Positions 21,901 through 33,829 of a stretch of 64,000 nucleotides of DNA are shown here, in pieces. The position numbers were made by a program, and so were the translations under genes. The stretch is from Marchantia polymorpha subsp. ruderalis (taxonomy: Eukaryota; Streptophyta; Marchantiopsida; Marchantiales; Marchantiaceae): the NCBI GenBank assembly GCA_037833965.1, contig AP031354.1, positions 20,128,001 to 20,192,000 on the forward strand, written 5' to 3'. Numbering within the stretch: the stretch's first letter is position 1; every line of letters begins with the position of its first letter. The notes below the pieces were generated by a model. The model was not told where the DNA came from and did not search any database. It saw nothing but the letters and a program-made list of their open reading frames with translations.

Positions 21901-22984
21901 CTGGGGTTGCGCAGCCGGTCGGAAGATTGGCAAGGTAGAGATAGAGAGCGAGGCAGTCCGGCGCGCAGGAGGCGCAGCACCGGATCTGCAGATTGCAGTA
22001 GCGTAGTTTGGTTTCGTGCAAGTGTTGCGAGTAGTAGATAGGATAGCGTAGTGTTAGTTAGGACCTTTGAGGGTATAAAGTAGATCAAGGCGTTTTGCCT
22101 TGGGACTCTTCCAGTTTCGGAAGTGCAGATCAGGAACTCACTTTCTTGGCGTGTTTGTGCATTTTTGGTCCTGGCACCACGTATAGAAGCTGCAGCATAG
22201 CGAAGTTACCGTATGTTGTAGTTGAAGGCCTTCGGCTGAATGTTCAGAGCTAGTACCCGGTTAGAGACTTGAGTAGTGCGGATCTGCACCTGCGGGTGAT
22301 TTCTAATGCTCAGAGCCGGTTGCGAGTTAGAGACTTGAACAGTTCCCCCTTACTCCTTCGAGTGACATATCCTGATTGTACTCCTACGGGAAGTTTCCCC
22401 TCAATGCCAAAGTGAAGTTTTATTACTTCGTGTAAGCCTTGGTTTGCAATTTAGGTTGTGTGTGTGTTACTGGATTGTGTCTCAGTTAAGTTCTCAGTCG
22501 GGCCTGTACTCCCTGCGTTTGGTGTGAGTCGAGGGTGACGTCCACGGCGTATGAAGAGGCTTCGTTCCGAAGTGGGAAGTCCAGTCCGGGTTCCCTACGC
22601 TAGTTCCTGGCGGAAGGGCAGTAAAAGCCGGAGTGGGAGTCACTACCTGCAGAACCTCTGAGTGAACTTTTGAGACACTTTCCCCCTGAAATCCGAAGCG
22701 GAGGTCCTGACCGACCTCCGAGTTGTGCTTTTGCCAATTTCAGGTGTGTGTGTGTGTGTGTGTGTTGAGTGACTACGCTGTACTGTGCATCCTCCGAGCA
22801 TCCTCCGAGTCGAGCCTCCGAGTCGAGCACTGCAGTATTTCTCGGAGTGACAGTCGCCTGAGAATTCAAACTCTACAAAAGTCTGTTAAACGTGACACTT
22901 TTTACTCTGTGTGTTGCCTCTGTCCCTGTGGGTTCGATCTTTTTACCACCATACTGCAGTTTTAGCCTTTGGTGAGTTATTACA
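18951..22984 (+). mobile_element. Family A solo LTR (4034 bp), nested in the B LTR
   Basis: It starts TGTGGTAACACAC and ends GAGTTATTACA. The flanks TAATG (18946-18950) and GAATG (22985-22989) are a 5-bp duplication with one change. It is shorter than the other A LTRs because about 740 bp covering the intron-like segment and the start of the reading frame is missing (junction near 19770-19790). Confidence 0.88.
19787..22041 (+). pseudogene. Family A LTR reading frame, N-truncated, one stop
   Basis: It aligns with the 851-aa protein from its SYNELFKVARHPKNGF segment to the C-terminus. The first about 100 residues are deleted. A single in-frame TGA at 20488-20490 interrupts the low-complexity middle; otherwise the frame is continuous through the coiled coil to GLRSRSEDWQGR and the basic tail. 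It is expected to be inactive. Confidence 0.85.
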
Positions 22985-23397
22985 GAATGCCAAAGTGAAG
23001 TTTTGCTACTTCGTGTAAGCCTTGGTTGTAAATTCAGCTTACGCTGCAGCAGGTGCCTTCGGGGTAACCCTTGTAGTATTTCTGGGAATGACAAGTGCCT
23101 AAGAATTCAAACTCTTCAATAGACTGTTATGATGTGTTACTAGATTGTTTCTCAGCGAGTCCTTCCGTGCGGACCTGTGTTCTCTGCGCGTTTTGTGAGT
23201 TGAGAGTGTTGTTCACCGCGTGTGAGTGACTTCGATCTGAAGTAGGAAATCCAACCCGGGTTTTCCTACGCTAGCAGAAAGCTAGTGGAAGGGTTGTAAA
23301 AGCCGGAGTTGGGAGTCACTACCCGCAGCTTCGCTGAGTGCTCGCGAGAGACTTTTCCCCCTGAAATCTTGAGTAGAGGTCCTAATAGAGATGTCAA

Positions 23398-23530
23398 CGG
23401 TTCGACCCGAACCGGGTCGAAACCGGTTCAACCGGTTCGAACTGGTTCAATCAAACCGGTTCAGCTCGAACCGGTTCTAATCAATTCGGCCCAGCGACGG
23501 ACCCGGTTAGAACCGGTTCGAACCAGTTCA
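23398..23530. repeat. hAT left subterminal AACCGGTT array
   Basis: Repeated GAACCGGTTC-like palindromes follow the left terminal inverted repeat; a similar array lies at 38688-38818 inside the right end. In Ac-type elements subterminal repeats bind the transposase, so these are candidate binding sites. Confidence 0.8.
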
Positions 23531-23669
23531 AGGAGCGTCATCAAAATAGCAGAACCGTTAATGCACTGATGCACGCTTGTAACCGTCCGTAGGAAGGTGC
23601 ATACGCTCTTAAACGACGTTGTATTAAACCGTTGTCCTGCCGATTACCGGTCCATTCGCTCACGAATAA

Positions 23670-24962
23670 TCAGTCACGACGTCGAGATTTCGCGTTGAAC
23701 GCCAGTAGTGATTGCAGCTCGCATATTGCCTGCACATCGTCATCACCAAGGCGAGCACGACGTTTGTTGATAGTCGTTCCTGCACGCAAGGACGCGCATT
23801 CACTCGGCACTGACGTTGCGGTCGGAGCCAGATAGTTGCGCGCCATAAGCTGAATGCGCGGGTACATCGCCTGATTGACCGCAAACCATGAGCAAACATC
23901 ACGACTGCTTTGCTTTATGTTCATCGGAGCGTGAGCCATCCATCGGTTCAGTTTCCCAGCAAAAGGCTCGTCAGCGATTTGATCGTGCTCCTCGAGCAGG
24001 TTGAGGAACGAATCCGATGACGGCCTCGCTAACGACAATTGCAACACCTGACGTTTCGCCTCGTAGGCCTGCAGGTACTCAGCCTTGTAGTCGTTAGTGA
24101 TCAGCGTCATGACTTCCTCGACGTTGACTCCAACGTTAACGAGGACGCCTTTAACACGCGGATCCAGCGCAGCGGCAATCATGACCTCACTACGCTTGAC
24201 CAACGCCTCATAATCCTTCAGCTTTTCTTCAACTGCCGTTGCAAATCGCATAGCGTGGCGCGAACGGAAGCCCTCGTTGGCAACGATTGCTCGGTGGATG
24301 TGCTGCAGAAGAATGTGCATCACTGGTATAACCATTCCCAGCGTTGGATACTCAGACGCGGACATGAGCGCGGTCGCGTCCTTGAAGGGCTTCAGGAAGT
24401 CGCAGAAGTCCTGCATGGCATGCCAAGTCACTTCGTCGATGCGTTTCACAAGGTCGTCAGATGGCTTGATCGAAAACGACGTGAAGCCGTCGTGGCGCTC
24501 TCGGATGCAATGCAATAGTTCCTCGAGCGGCTTTTTAAGCATTAAAACCGAATTCAGCATGGCCCAGGTGCTATTCCAACGCGTTTCGCAATCTAGCTCC
24601 GGCGTTCTCTAAGCGACCTTCAGGCTAGAGCAAATCGAGGCAAGCGATTCGAGTAGCTTGGGCGAGTCGACGATCTTCTTCATGAGCTCTCGGAAACGCC
24701 CAATCGCATTGTCCATCATGGGACAGCTCTTCAACCCATGCTGGACAGCCAGTTGCAGGACGTGCGCGAGGCATCGCAGCTGAAAGACCGTGCGCGCATA
24801 CCCGACGACGGCAATATCGTTATCTTCAGCAGCGCTCGATGCGACCTGTTCCGCCTCATAGTCATGAATGGCGTTTGGTAGGTACATGGTGATCATCTCA
24901 ATTATCATTGTTGGATTGGTCGACGCATTGTCCGCTATGATCGACCACAGGCCATAAAGTAG
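23670..24962 (-). pseudogene. hAT transposase, C-terminal part
   Basis: Read on the minus strand it begins SIIADNASTN, the segment with the second catalytic-region aspartate, passes a Cys/His-type RCLAHVLQLAV segment, and ends in the hAT dimerisation region (YPRIQLMARNYLAPTATSVP, then a Ser-Glu-Cys and a RRARLGDDDVQ stretch). An in-frame TAG near 24609 breaks it before the TRWNSTWAML motif. The N-terminal part is at 37511-38228, separated by the LTR pile. Confidence 0.9.
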
Positions 24963-25921
24963 TGTAATAACCCACCAAAGGTTAAAACTGCAGTATGGTG
25001 GTAAAAAGATCGAACCCACAGGGACAGAGGCAACACACAGAGTAAAAGTGTCACGTTTAACAGACTTTGGTAGAGTTTGAATTCTAGGCGACTGTCACTC
25101 CCAAAAATACTGCAGTGCTCGACTCGGAGGCTCGACTCGGAGGAGGATCTCAACTCGGAGGATGCTCGGAGGATGCACGGTACAGCGTGGTCACTCAACA
25201 CACACACACACACACACCTGAAACTGGCAAAAAGCACAACTCGGAGGTCGGTCAGGACCTCCGCTTCGGATTTCAGGAGGAAAGTGTCTCACAAGTTCAC
25301 TCAGAGGTTCTGCAGGTAGTGCCTCCCACTCCGGCTTTTACTGCCCTTCCGCCAAGAACTAGCGGGGGTACCCGGACTGAACTTCCCACTTCGGAACGAA
25401 GCCTCTACATACGCCGTGGACGTCACCCTCGACTATCACACCAAACGCAGGGAGTGCAGACCCGACTGAGAACTTACTGAAAACACGATCCAGTAACACA
25501 CACACAACCTGAATTACAAACCAAGGTTTACACGAAGTAATGAAACTTCACATTGGCATTCAGGGGAAACTTCCCGTAGGAGTACAATCAGGATATGTCA
25601 CTCGAAGGAGTAAGGGGGAACTGTTCAAGTATCTAACTCGCAGCCGGCTCTGAGCATCAGAAATCACCCGCAGGTGCAGATCCGCACTACTCAAGTCTCT
25701 AACCGGGTACTAGCTCTGAACATTCAGCCGAAGGCCTTCAACTACAACATACGGTAACTTCGCTATGCTGCAGCTTCTCTACGTGGTGCCAGGACCAAAA
25801 TGCACAAACACGCCAAGAAAGTGAGTTCCTGATCTGCACTTCCGAAACTGGAAGAGTCTCAAGGCAAAACGCCTTGATCTACTTTATACCCTCAAAAGAT
25901 CCTAACTAGCACTACGCTAAC

Positions 25922-28429
25922 CTATCTACCACTCGCAGCATCTGCGCGAAACCAAACTACTCTACTGCACTCAGCAGATCCGGTGCTGCGCCTCCTGCGC
26001 GCCGGGCTGCTCCGCTTACTGTCTCTACCTTGCCAGTCTTCCGACCGGCTGCGTAACCCCAGGCGTCGGAGCGCTGTGGTGACTTCCGACTGCAAGTGCG
26101 CCATAGTGTCGCGCGCACCCGACAAGAAGGTTTCTAATTTTCTCGCCACTCGCCGCCGACTCCGACTGTCACCCTCCGTCAATGCCGCCGCCCGAAGCTC
26201 GAACTCCCTGAGTGTGATCCTCTCTTGAGCTGCCACCTCCCAATGGGCGTATCCTTTTAGACAACGAGTCACTTGTGCCGCCAACTCTCCTCGCGCCCTG
26301 CAGCCGCTCTCCACCTCTGCAAGCTGCATTTCTAATTCCGCACGTTGTGCCCTCAAATCCGAGCACTCGGATTGCAAGTTGCGCAACAACTCCTCATCCT
26401 CCTTGCGGGCTCTTTGACTTTCTTCTAAGGCGCGCGTCTGGCGCGCAAGCTCGGCTGCTAGGACTTGGTTCTGTCTCCGCTCCTCCTGCAATTCCGACTC
26501 GATCTTTGCCCGTATTAGCTCGGCATCCGCCTGACTTTTCGTCGCCGCATCCTCCCTCTGCTGCTGCAAGGCTTGGTATAGCTTCTGTGTGACCGCCAGG
26601 TGTTGTCGGAGGGCGGTGTTCCTATCCACATATACTTGGCACCTAGAGGCCCACCTTGCCACCTTGCTCCTCGTCCTTCGCCTGATAGTTTCCACATAAG
26701 ACTGCGGTTTTCCAGTACCCGCGTACTTGGATGTCTTGCGATCCAGATATCGCAGGAGTGGAACTATCTGTTCGCACAACACCCCTGTTGGCGTTTTCTG
26801 CACCGAATCCGCTTCCTGCTCTTCCGAGCTCGTCTCATCCTCAGTCTCGAGGATTTCAGTCGCCACCGAATCCCTTGGCGACTCCCTGGAACTGTGGCGC
26901 GCAGCAGCTTCCGCTGCGACTGCTGCTCCACTGCCTGCTAAAATATCCAGGGCAGTGGGAGATCCCACTGCTTGAGCCCCTGTTCCGGCTCGATCTTCGG
27001 TTTCTGAAGGGGTCGACGCCGCAGTGACTTTTGTCACTCTTGCACCGCCCGCTTCTGCTGCCTGTCCTTCCGGCGCAATCTGCGCGCAATCTGGTCGTTG
27101 GCCCCATCCGTCTCGCAGTCGGCGAATCCGGTCGACTCTCTGTTGTCCGACTCGCAGTCGGCCGACTAGCAGTTGTCCGACTGGGAGTCGGATACACCCT
27201 GCGCGTCTTGACTCCACTTGGCCTGCTTGCTGGTGGCGTTTTCCCAGAAGTGCCTTCCGCCGAAGACGACCCTCTGAGGATTGTTGGCTCGTCAGCCAAA
27301 CTCTCTTCTGCTTCCGGCCTGCTGTCCGGTTCAACGCGCCGTTCGGTTGGCCTTCCTTCCGCTTGTCGGCCTTCAGTCATCCGACTCGCAGTCGGCCGAC
27401 TGTCAGTCCGTCCATCTCCTTCCGAAGGCCGTGGTGCCTTCTGTGCAGAGGTATCTGCCGTCTTCCCTAGAATCTGAGCGATTATCTCCTCCTATGTGAG
27501 ATTCCGCCGGGTCGGAGTTCGCCCGGTTTCCTCAGTACCAGTTGGCATTTTGCGTGCCCTCTGTTTTGGTCGACTGTGAGGCTCGGGGGTGGGCCGACCA
27601 CGAGTCGGCGCAGCTGGCACTTCCGGCTGCCTGTCCTCAGGTCTCTCATCCCACTTCCGCTTTCGCGGAATGCGCTCACTTCGACGTTCTTCTGCTGCTC
27701 TTGCTGGAGCCGGAGGCGTACTGGCAGGTTCCTCGTCCGGATCCGTGTCTACTTCGGCCTCCCTCGAATATCTACCTGGATAGTTCCGGGTCAGCTGCGG
27801 AAACCGTGTTTTCTCAGCATTTGTCAAACATCCCATCGCCCGATAAAACACGATTAAGTAAGGCGATAGATGATTGAGGGTTCCTCCCTTCTCTTCTTGC
27901 GCATGTTGGCGCGTCACCTTCCACAGGAGCCGTGCCCAATGCACTGGAGCTCCTGACAACACTAGCTCCACAAACTCTACCTGCCAACCATGCATGTAAG
28001 CGGTCTTGGTCGGCTGCAATATCTGCAGCAATGCAGTCGCGACATTTCTCCGCAATCGATCTTGTAATCCCGTGTCCGGAAACCGTTCTTGGGATGCCTG
28101 GCAACTTTGAAGAGCTCATTGTAAGAGACTTCTTCCTCCTGGGACACCTTCACGCTATCGGCCTCGAAGAGGAGATCCCCTTCCTCGCCGGCACACCTGC
28201 CCAACACCTGCGCCCAGTTGCAAATGTCCCATCTCTCTGGGTGTGGGCGGAATCCGCGAGAGGGCTTGTGTCTCTCCTGCAGATACTCGCGCACCATCTC
28301 CGGACATGTCCAGTTCCACCCCCATAGGAGAAAATCGAGCTTCAGCCTCAGCAGCACATCTTGAAATGCGCGTAGACCGATCTGCGGCACCCTGAGTGGA
28401 GACACTCGCAGCTGGGGAACCTTCGACAT
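25922..28429 (-). pseudogene. Family A LTR reading frame, broken
   Basis: Starts at the conserved ATG (28427-28429). Relative to the intact copies it has a frameshift at the TRDYK/DRLRRN position (about 28060), an in-frame TAG near 27494, and a deletion with frame change near 27090 removing the segment before AQIAPEGQ. The coiled coil and basic tail are otherwise well kept. Confidence 0.85.
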
Positions 28430-28649
28430 TGCGTTGCCTGTACACACAAACGTTCTCCCTTTCGCTCGCTCTCTCACAATCGCCACTGCGCGTCGGCCGC
28501 TCAAGCACTGCTGCTCACTCTCTCTGCGCTCAAGCTCAAGATCGCTACTCGCAATTCTCTCCAAGGTCCGCCAAGATCCTTGCGCAACTCGTCTCCGCAC
28601 TCTCTACTCTCACTGCAGGTCGCTCCGCCCTTGCGCGTAATCTTGGAAA

Positions 28650-28735
28650 CTGGAAATCGCAAAGTCAAGAATGAGAGAATGAGACTGGAGCGCAGTCTTT
28701 TCTTCTCCGATTTCAAGAACGTCCAACGTTCTTAC
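28650..28735 (-). other. Intron-like segment of the A LTR (retained copy)
   Basis: On the minus strand this is an 86-nt block beginning GTAAGAACG and ending GATTTCCAG, the same length and ends as 57658-57743. It shows that the unspliced form is present in at least two A LTRs in this window. Confidence 0.75.
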
Positions 28736-28893
28736 TGGTTACAACGTACGCAGCCGGCTATACGGCTTAACGGTTCGCCCTTTGCATGCGCGAATTCACG
28801 TCTCCGCACTGCGCGCATTCGCATGCGTAAACGTTGAATTCTCCCGCCGCCGCCACCTTCCGGACTCGAGTCCGTTGCAGGGTATACGTCGGC

Positions 28894-31223
28894 TGTAGTA
28901 ACCCACTAAAGGCTAAAACTGCAATATAGTGGTAGAAAGGTCGAACCCACAGGGACAGAGGAACACACAGGGTACAAAGTGTCACGTTTTAACAGACTAT
29001 TGAGGAGTTTGAATTCTCAGGCGACTGTCACTCCCAGAAATACTGCAAGTGTCCACTCGGAGCGCACTCGGAGGTCGCACAGTGCAGCGTAACACACACA
29101 CACACACACCTGAAACTACAGAAACACAACCCAGAGATCCGTTAGGACCTCTACTTCAAGATTTCAGGGGGAAGTCTCTCAAGAGTACACTCTGCGAAGC
29201 TGCGGGTAGTGACTTCCAACTCCGGCTTTTACAACACTTCCACTAGCTTGCTGCTAGTGTAGGAAACCCGGTTTGGACTGCCTACTTCGGATCGAAGTCA
29301 CTCAGACGCGGTGAACAACACTCTCAACTCACAAAACGCGCGGAGAACACAGGTCCGCACTGAAGGACTCACTGTGAAACATTCCAGTAACGCAACAACA
29401 GTCTATTGAAGAGTTTGAATTCTCAGGCACTTGTCATTCCCAGAAATACTACAGGGGTTACCCTCAAGGCACCTGCTGCAGCGTAACCTGAATTTACAAC
29501 CAAGGCTTACACGAAGTAGCAAAACTTCACTTTGGCATTCAGGGGAAAAATCTCAAGGAGTACAATCGGAAAGAAACACTCGAAGGAGTAGGGGCGAAAC
29601 TGTTCAAGTATCTAACTAGTCACTGGCTCTGAGCATCGGCAGTCACCCGCAGGTGCAGATCCGAACTACTCAAGTCTCTAACCAATGTACTAGCTCTGAA
29701 CATTCGGCCGAAGGCCTTCAGCTACAAAATGCGGAACGCTAAGTTGTAACTCCTCGTGCGTGGTGACAGAACTCAAGGACACAAACACGCAAAGGAAATG
29801 GGTTCCTGATTTGCACTTCTGATGGGAAAGAACCCCAGGCAAAACGCCTGGAACTATTTTATACCTTCTAAATTCTAACTGGCTGACTAAGGGCTACGCC
29901 CACTGGGAAGTGGCGGCGCAGGAGAAACTCACACTGCGTGAGTTTGAACTTCGCGCAGCCGGGTTGTTGTCAGGCGAGAGCAGGAGTCGGCGGAAGGTAG
30001 CAAAGAAGCTCGATGCTTTTCTGTCGAAGGCGCAGGATACCATGTCCGCCCTCGAAGTGGAGGTGTCCGCGGCGTTGCAGCGATTAGGACTGCGCAGTCG
30101 AGCAGAAGACTGGCAGGGTAGGGAGTTAGTGCGCGGCAGTCCGTCGCGCAGGAGACGTAGCACAGGTTCCGCGGAGTGTAGTGTAGCGTGGTTCCGTGCA
30201 GACGTGTAGCGTAGTGCAGTGTAGTGTTAGTTAGGACTTAGAAGGTATAAAATAGTTCCAGGCGTTTTGCCTGGGGTTCTTTCCCAACTCAGAAGTGCAG
30301 ATCAGGAACCCATTTCCTTTGCGTGTTTGTGTCCTTAAGTTCTGTCACCACGCAAGAGGAGTTACAACTTAGCGTTCCGCATTTTGTAGCTGAAGGCCTT
30401 CGGCCGAATGTTCAGAGCTAGTACATTGGTTAGAGACTTGAGTAGTTTGGATCTGCACCTGCGGGTGACTGCCGATGCTCAGAGCCAGTGACTAGTTAGA
30501 TACTTGAACAGTTTCGCCCCTACACCTTCGAGTGTTTCTTTTTGATTGTACTCCCTTGGAATTTTTCCCCTGAATGCCAAAGTGAAGTTTTGTTACTTCG
30601 TGTAAGCCTTGGTTGTAAATTCAGGTTACGCTGCAACAGGTGCCTTGAGGGTAACCCCTGTAGTATTTCTGGGAATGACAAGTGCCTGAGAATTCAAACT
30701 CTGCAATAGACTGTTGTTGTGTTACTGGAACGTTTCTCAGTGAGTTCTTCAGTGCGGACCTGTGTTCTCTTCGCGTTCTGTGAGTTGAGAGTGTTGTTCA
30801 CCGCGTAGGAGTGACTTTGATCCGAAGTAGGCAGTCCAAACCGGGTTTCCTACACTAGTAGCAAGCTAGTGGAAGTGTTGTAAAAGCCGGAGTTGGAAGC
30901 CACTGCCCGCAGCTTCGCTGAGTGTGCTCGCGAGAGACTTTTCCCCCCTGAAATCTTGAGTAGAGGTCCTAACGGATCTCTGGGTTGTGTTTCTGTAGTT
31001 TCAGGTGTGTGTGTGTGTGTGTGTGTTACGCTGCACTGTGCGACCTCCGAGTGCGCTCCGTGTGGACACTTGCAGTATTTGTGGGAGTGACAGTCGCCTG
31101 AGAATTCAAACTCCTCAATAGTATGTTAAACGTGACACTTTGTACCCTGTGTGTTCCTCTGTCCCTTTGGGTTCGACCTTTCTACCACTATATTGCAGTT
31201 TTAGCCTTTAGTGGGTTATTACA
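28894..31223. repeat. Inverted pair of B LTR 3' ends
   Basis: 28894 to about 29880 is the reverse complement of about 30222-31223; both outer edges are LTR 3' ends (TGTAGTAACCC and GGGTTATTACA). Between them the plus-oriented copy also keeps the last part of the B reading frame. About 10 bp of unrelated sequence sits at the turn (29881-29890). The outer flanks TCGGC and GGTCC do not match, so this is not a simple insertion. Confidence 0.8.
29891..30209 (+). pseudogene. Family B LTR reading frame, C-terminal fragment
   Basis: About 105 codons, open, from the GYAHWEVAAQEKLTLREFEL segment to the RSRAEDWQGREL and basic RRRRSTGSAE tail. The upstream part of the frame is absent. The TATA box (TATAAAA, about 30246) and stem CCAGGC/GCCTGG (30258-30274) follow; this stem differs from other copies by a paired change. 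Confidence 0.85.
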
Positions 31224-32619
31224 GGTCCACGTCCGCTTGTGGTCGTCTGTTCGTCGAGGCTCGCCCATCCGTGGAGGCTCGCCTGTGCGCAGGCGGAACA
31301 CCTGTCCGCAACGCACGTGGTAACTCCGGAGGCCCTTGGCCCGTAGGCGGCCTCTCGTCCGTCGAGGGTGCAGCGCCGTCCGTTGCTCCTGCGGACGTCC
31401 GCGCTCCCTCTTTCTTCTCTGGCGACGCACTTCCTTTCTCTGTGGCAATCGTCGCCGTGTCCGCGCTGTTGGCTGGTAACACTAGCCTGCGCGCCTTCTG
31501 CTTCGGCAGGCTGTACGATTCGTACAACGGCCGTGGTCGAATGGGAGAAGAGGGTTCTTGATGCTGCTCTTCTTCGGACTCCTCTCTCCATCGCCGCTTC
31601 CGCGGCGCTCGTGCTGCAGGAGTATTCCTCCCTTCGTCCCTCCGCCTTGACGGAGTAGAAGTCGGTGACTCCTCTGCATCAGTGTCGACCTCATTCTCCC
31701 GCACATACCTCCCGGGATGGTCGACGGACAACGGCGGAAAACGCGCAAGCTCCGCCGCTGTCAAACAATTTCGTTGTCGATAAAAATTGATGAGGAAAGG
31801 AGAGAGATGATTTAGAGTTCCCCCCTTCTCCTCAAAAGCGTGCTGTCGCATCACCCGGTGCAGGATGCTCGCCCAGTGAATGGGAGTTCCCTCGATGATG
31901 CACTCCACAAAAGAGACCTGCCACAATGTGATGTAGCAGGCGCGGTGTGGCTGTAGTAATTGCAGCAGCGCCGTGGGCAAAGTCCGGCGGAATCGATACT
32001 TGTAATCGCGGGTCTTGTACCCATTCTTGGTAGACTTCCCCTTCTTGAACAGCTCCACAAATTGCGCCTCTTCCTGCTTGGTCACCTTGACGCTCTCACT
32101 ATCGAAGAGGAGGTGCCCTGGCATGCCGGCACATCTCCCCAATGCCTTCGCCCAATCTTGGACCGTCCACCGATCAACATGCGGACGCAATCCGCGCGAA
32201 GGTGGTCCCTATGGCTCTAGCCACTCGCGCACCATATCCACACAAATGTAGTTCAATCCCCATAGCAAGAAATCGAGCTTTCTTGCTATCAGGCGCTCCT
32301 TGAAAGCACGCAGCCCGTTCTGTGGTAGTCGGAGCGGCGGCATCCGCAATCGGCCCAGTCTCGTCATTGCGTTCTTGGAGTTCGCCCGCTCGCTCATTCT
32401 CCTTCTGCTCCGCTCGAGCTCCTTTCTTCCTCGGCAAACTCTAATCGCCCTCAATTCCAAATCACGCGCACTCACTTCTCCCTCAATCACCAAGAAATCC
32501 TCTGCGCGGCGATGTCGAGAATGCTTAGCAGCCAGCAGATGGACGCGCGCAGCTCGCACTAGAGAATGGAATCGCAAATTCAAGAATGGGACGCTCTCCG
32601 CCTCATGGTCAAAGGTCAT
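31224..32619 (-). pseudogene. Family B LTR reading frame, N-terminal half, one stop
   Basis: Begins at the ATG at 32619 and carries the conserved N-terminal domain (LRLPQNGLRAFKERLIARKL, WTVQDWAKALGRCAG, HWASILHRVMRQHAFEEKGG). A single TAG interrupts it near 32206-32208 (Gln codon changed); it is cut at 31224 by the abutting LTR end. The Asn-Ala-Met near 32365 matches the family A start and may be the true one. Confidence 0.85.
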
Positions 32620-32629
32620 GGTCGGCTCT

Positions 32630-33829
32630 TGCTCGTGAAGGACGACTCAATTGATGGCCGCGCCGGCTCTACGCTGAAACGGTTTCCGCTCTCACGCGCG
32701 GCTTCACGCTCCGCCGTCGCCGTTTAAACTCTCACGCTCGAATTGGCGAATTTGAACTCCGCGAGCGTACTGCGCCGCGGACATGGGTGCGCAGCGCCGA
32801 AGGCGGATTTTCCGCCTTGCGCGGTACACTCGTTCGTACCGCTCCTCAGCCAATCCTCTTCTGCCTCGGCGCGTGTGTCCGCATGTCGGACAAAAGTTCA
32901 ACTCCCGGCTGCGCGCAGGCGGACTCCTCGGCGGATTCTCCGCCGGCGCGGAACTTCATCCGTCTGTGCACATGCGCTCGACTGTGCGCAGGCGAATTCC
33001 GTCCGCGTCGATGCGCGGACGGAAGGCGTTGACCGCGGTCAACCGACTCCGTCCAGACTGTCCGTTCCTTGCCTCTACGTCGGCGCTCTCGTCGCCGCAA
33101 CTCCGTCCGTCCAAGAGCGCATCCATCCGTCACGTCCGTACAGTCCGTACGGTCTGTACGGATTTTACTATTCTGGTGGCTCCGTGCTCGTCCGCGGCGT
33201 TGCGCTGGCGCAGAAGGCGCCGTACAATTTCTACCTCACAAGGCGCATTTCTAGGGCCCAAGGCGGATTTCCCGCCGACGCCGAAGCGCTTGTGCACAGG
33301 CGCACGCATGTGCGTAGGCGAACTTCGCGCCTCCTCAAAACCCTATTTCGCCTGTGCGCAGGCGAACTTGCTTCGTCCGCGCAAAGGACAAAACTTCTCC
33401 GCCTGAGCGTAGGCGAAGAGCTGAGTATCTTACAACCTTCATAACTCCCGGAGTCCTCATCCGTTGTTGGCGTTCTTGGGCTCGTTAGAATCAGCGCATC
33501 GAGCTCTTTCCAACGAAATGCTAACTAAGTCAAGACGTTTGGGGGTTGACCTAAATATGAAGGATTTCCCTACCTCCGCGGACGCAGCGCCGAAGGCGGG
33601 TTTTGCGCCTTGCGCCGTAGGGATCCTAACTGCAGAGCTCGCAGGGAGGGTGGTGCCCATCCTTACCGCTGCACCCAACTCCTAGATTCTACGAGGTCCC
33701 TCGAGAATCTCTGCGATCTTCCGAATTCACTCTGTTTTGATGCACCGAAGGCTATTTACATTGCTGCCGGGGTACAGTTTTCCAAAAATGTTTTAATTTC
33801 CTCAAAATTACCAAAAGTGGGGTACCACA
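32630..33829 (-). promoter_or_regulatory. Family B LTR 5' leader region
   Basis: About 1.2 kb between the reading frame and the LTR start without a gene. It is crowded with GC-rich palindromes of two kinds, CGCCTTCGGCG-like and GCCTGTGCGCAGGC-like. The conserved AAATAGAGTG block lies close to the LTR start. Open frames here arise from the repeats and are not called. Confidence 0.6.

Larger units (their letters stand above)
24963..28893 (-). mobile_element. Family A LTR fragment inside hAT
   Basis: Reverse complement of an A LTR: the LTR end TTATTACA is at 24963 and it runs back to the GCCGACGTATACCC region at 28893, where a B LTR end begins. The first about 0.9 kb of the LTR is absent. The left host-side flank AGTAG has no matching copy at 37511. 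Confidence 0.85.
31224..33829 (-). mobile_element. Family B LTR fragment (5' half)
   Basis: The LTR start TGTGGTACC is at 33829 on the minus strand, and the copy runs to the middle of the reading frame at 31224. It was inserted into the next B LTR (33830-37030) within its reading frame; the right flank is GTGGG. Its 3' half is missing, replaced by the inverted pair. Confidence 0.8.

Noticed and set aside
18951..22984. Reading 18951-22984 and 24963-28893 as the two LTRs of one element
   Set aside because: They have opposite orientation, lie in different hosts (B LTR and hAT), and there is no internal gag/pol between them.
24039..24518. Plus-strand frame opposite the hAT transposase
   Set aside because: The minus strand carries recognisable transposase motifs; this is its antisense shadow.
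25983..27499. Long plus-strand open frames opposite the minus-strand LTR reading frame
   Set aside because: They are shadows created by the GC-rich coding strand on the other side; the minus frame has the conserved domain and matches the intact copies.
32743..33444. 233-codon open frame in the B leader
   Set aside because: It is Arg/Pro/Ala-rich, built from GC palindromes, and not conserved in frame between the B leaders at 35980, 51400 and 55000.
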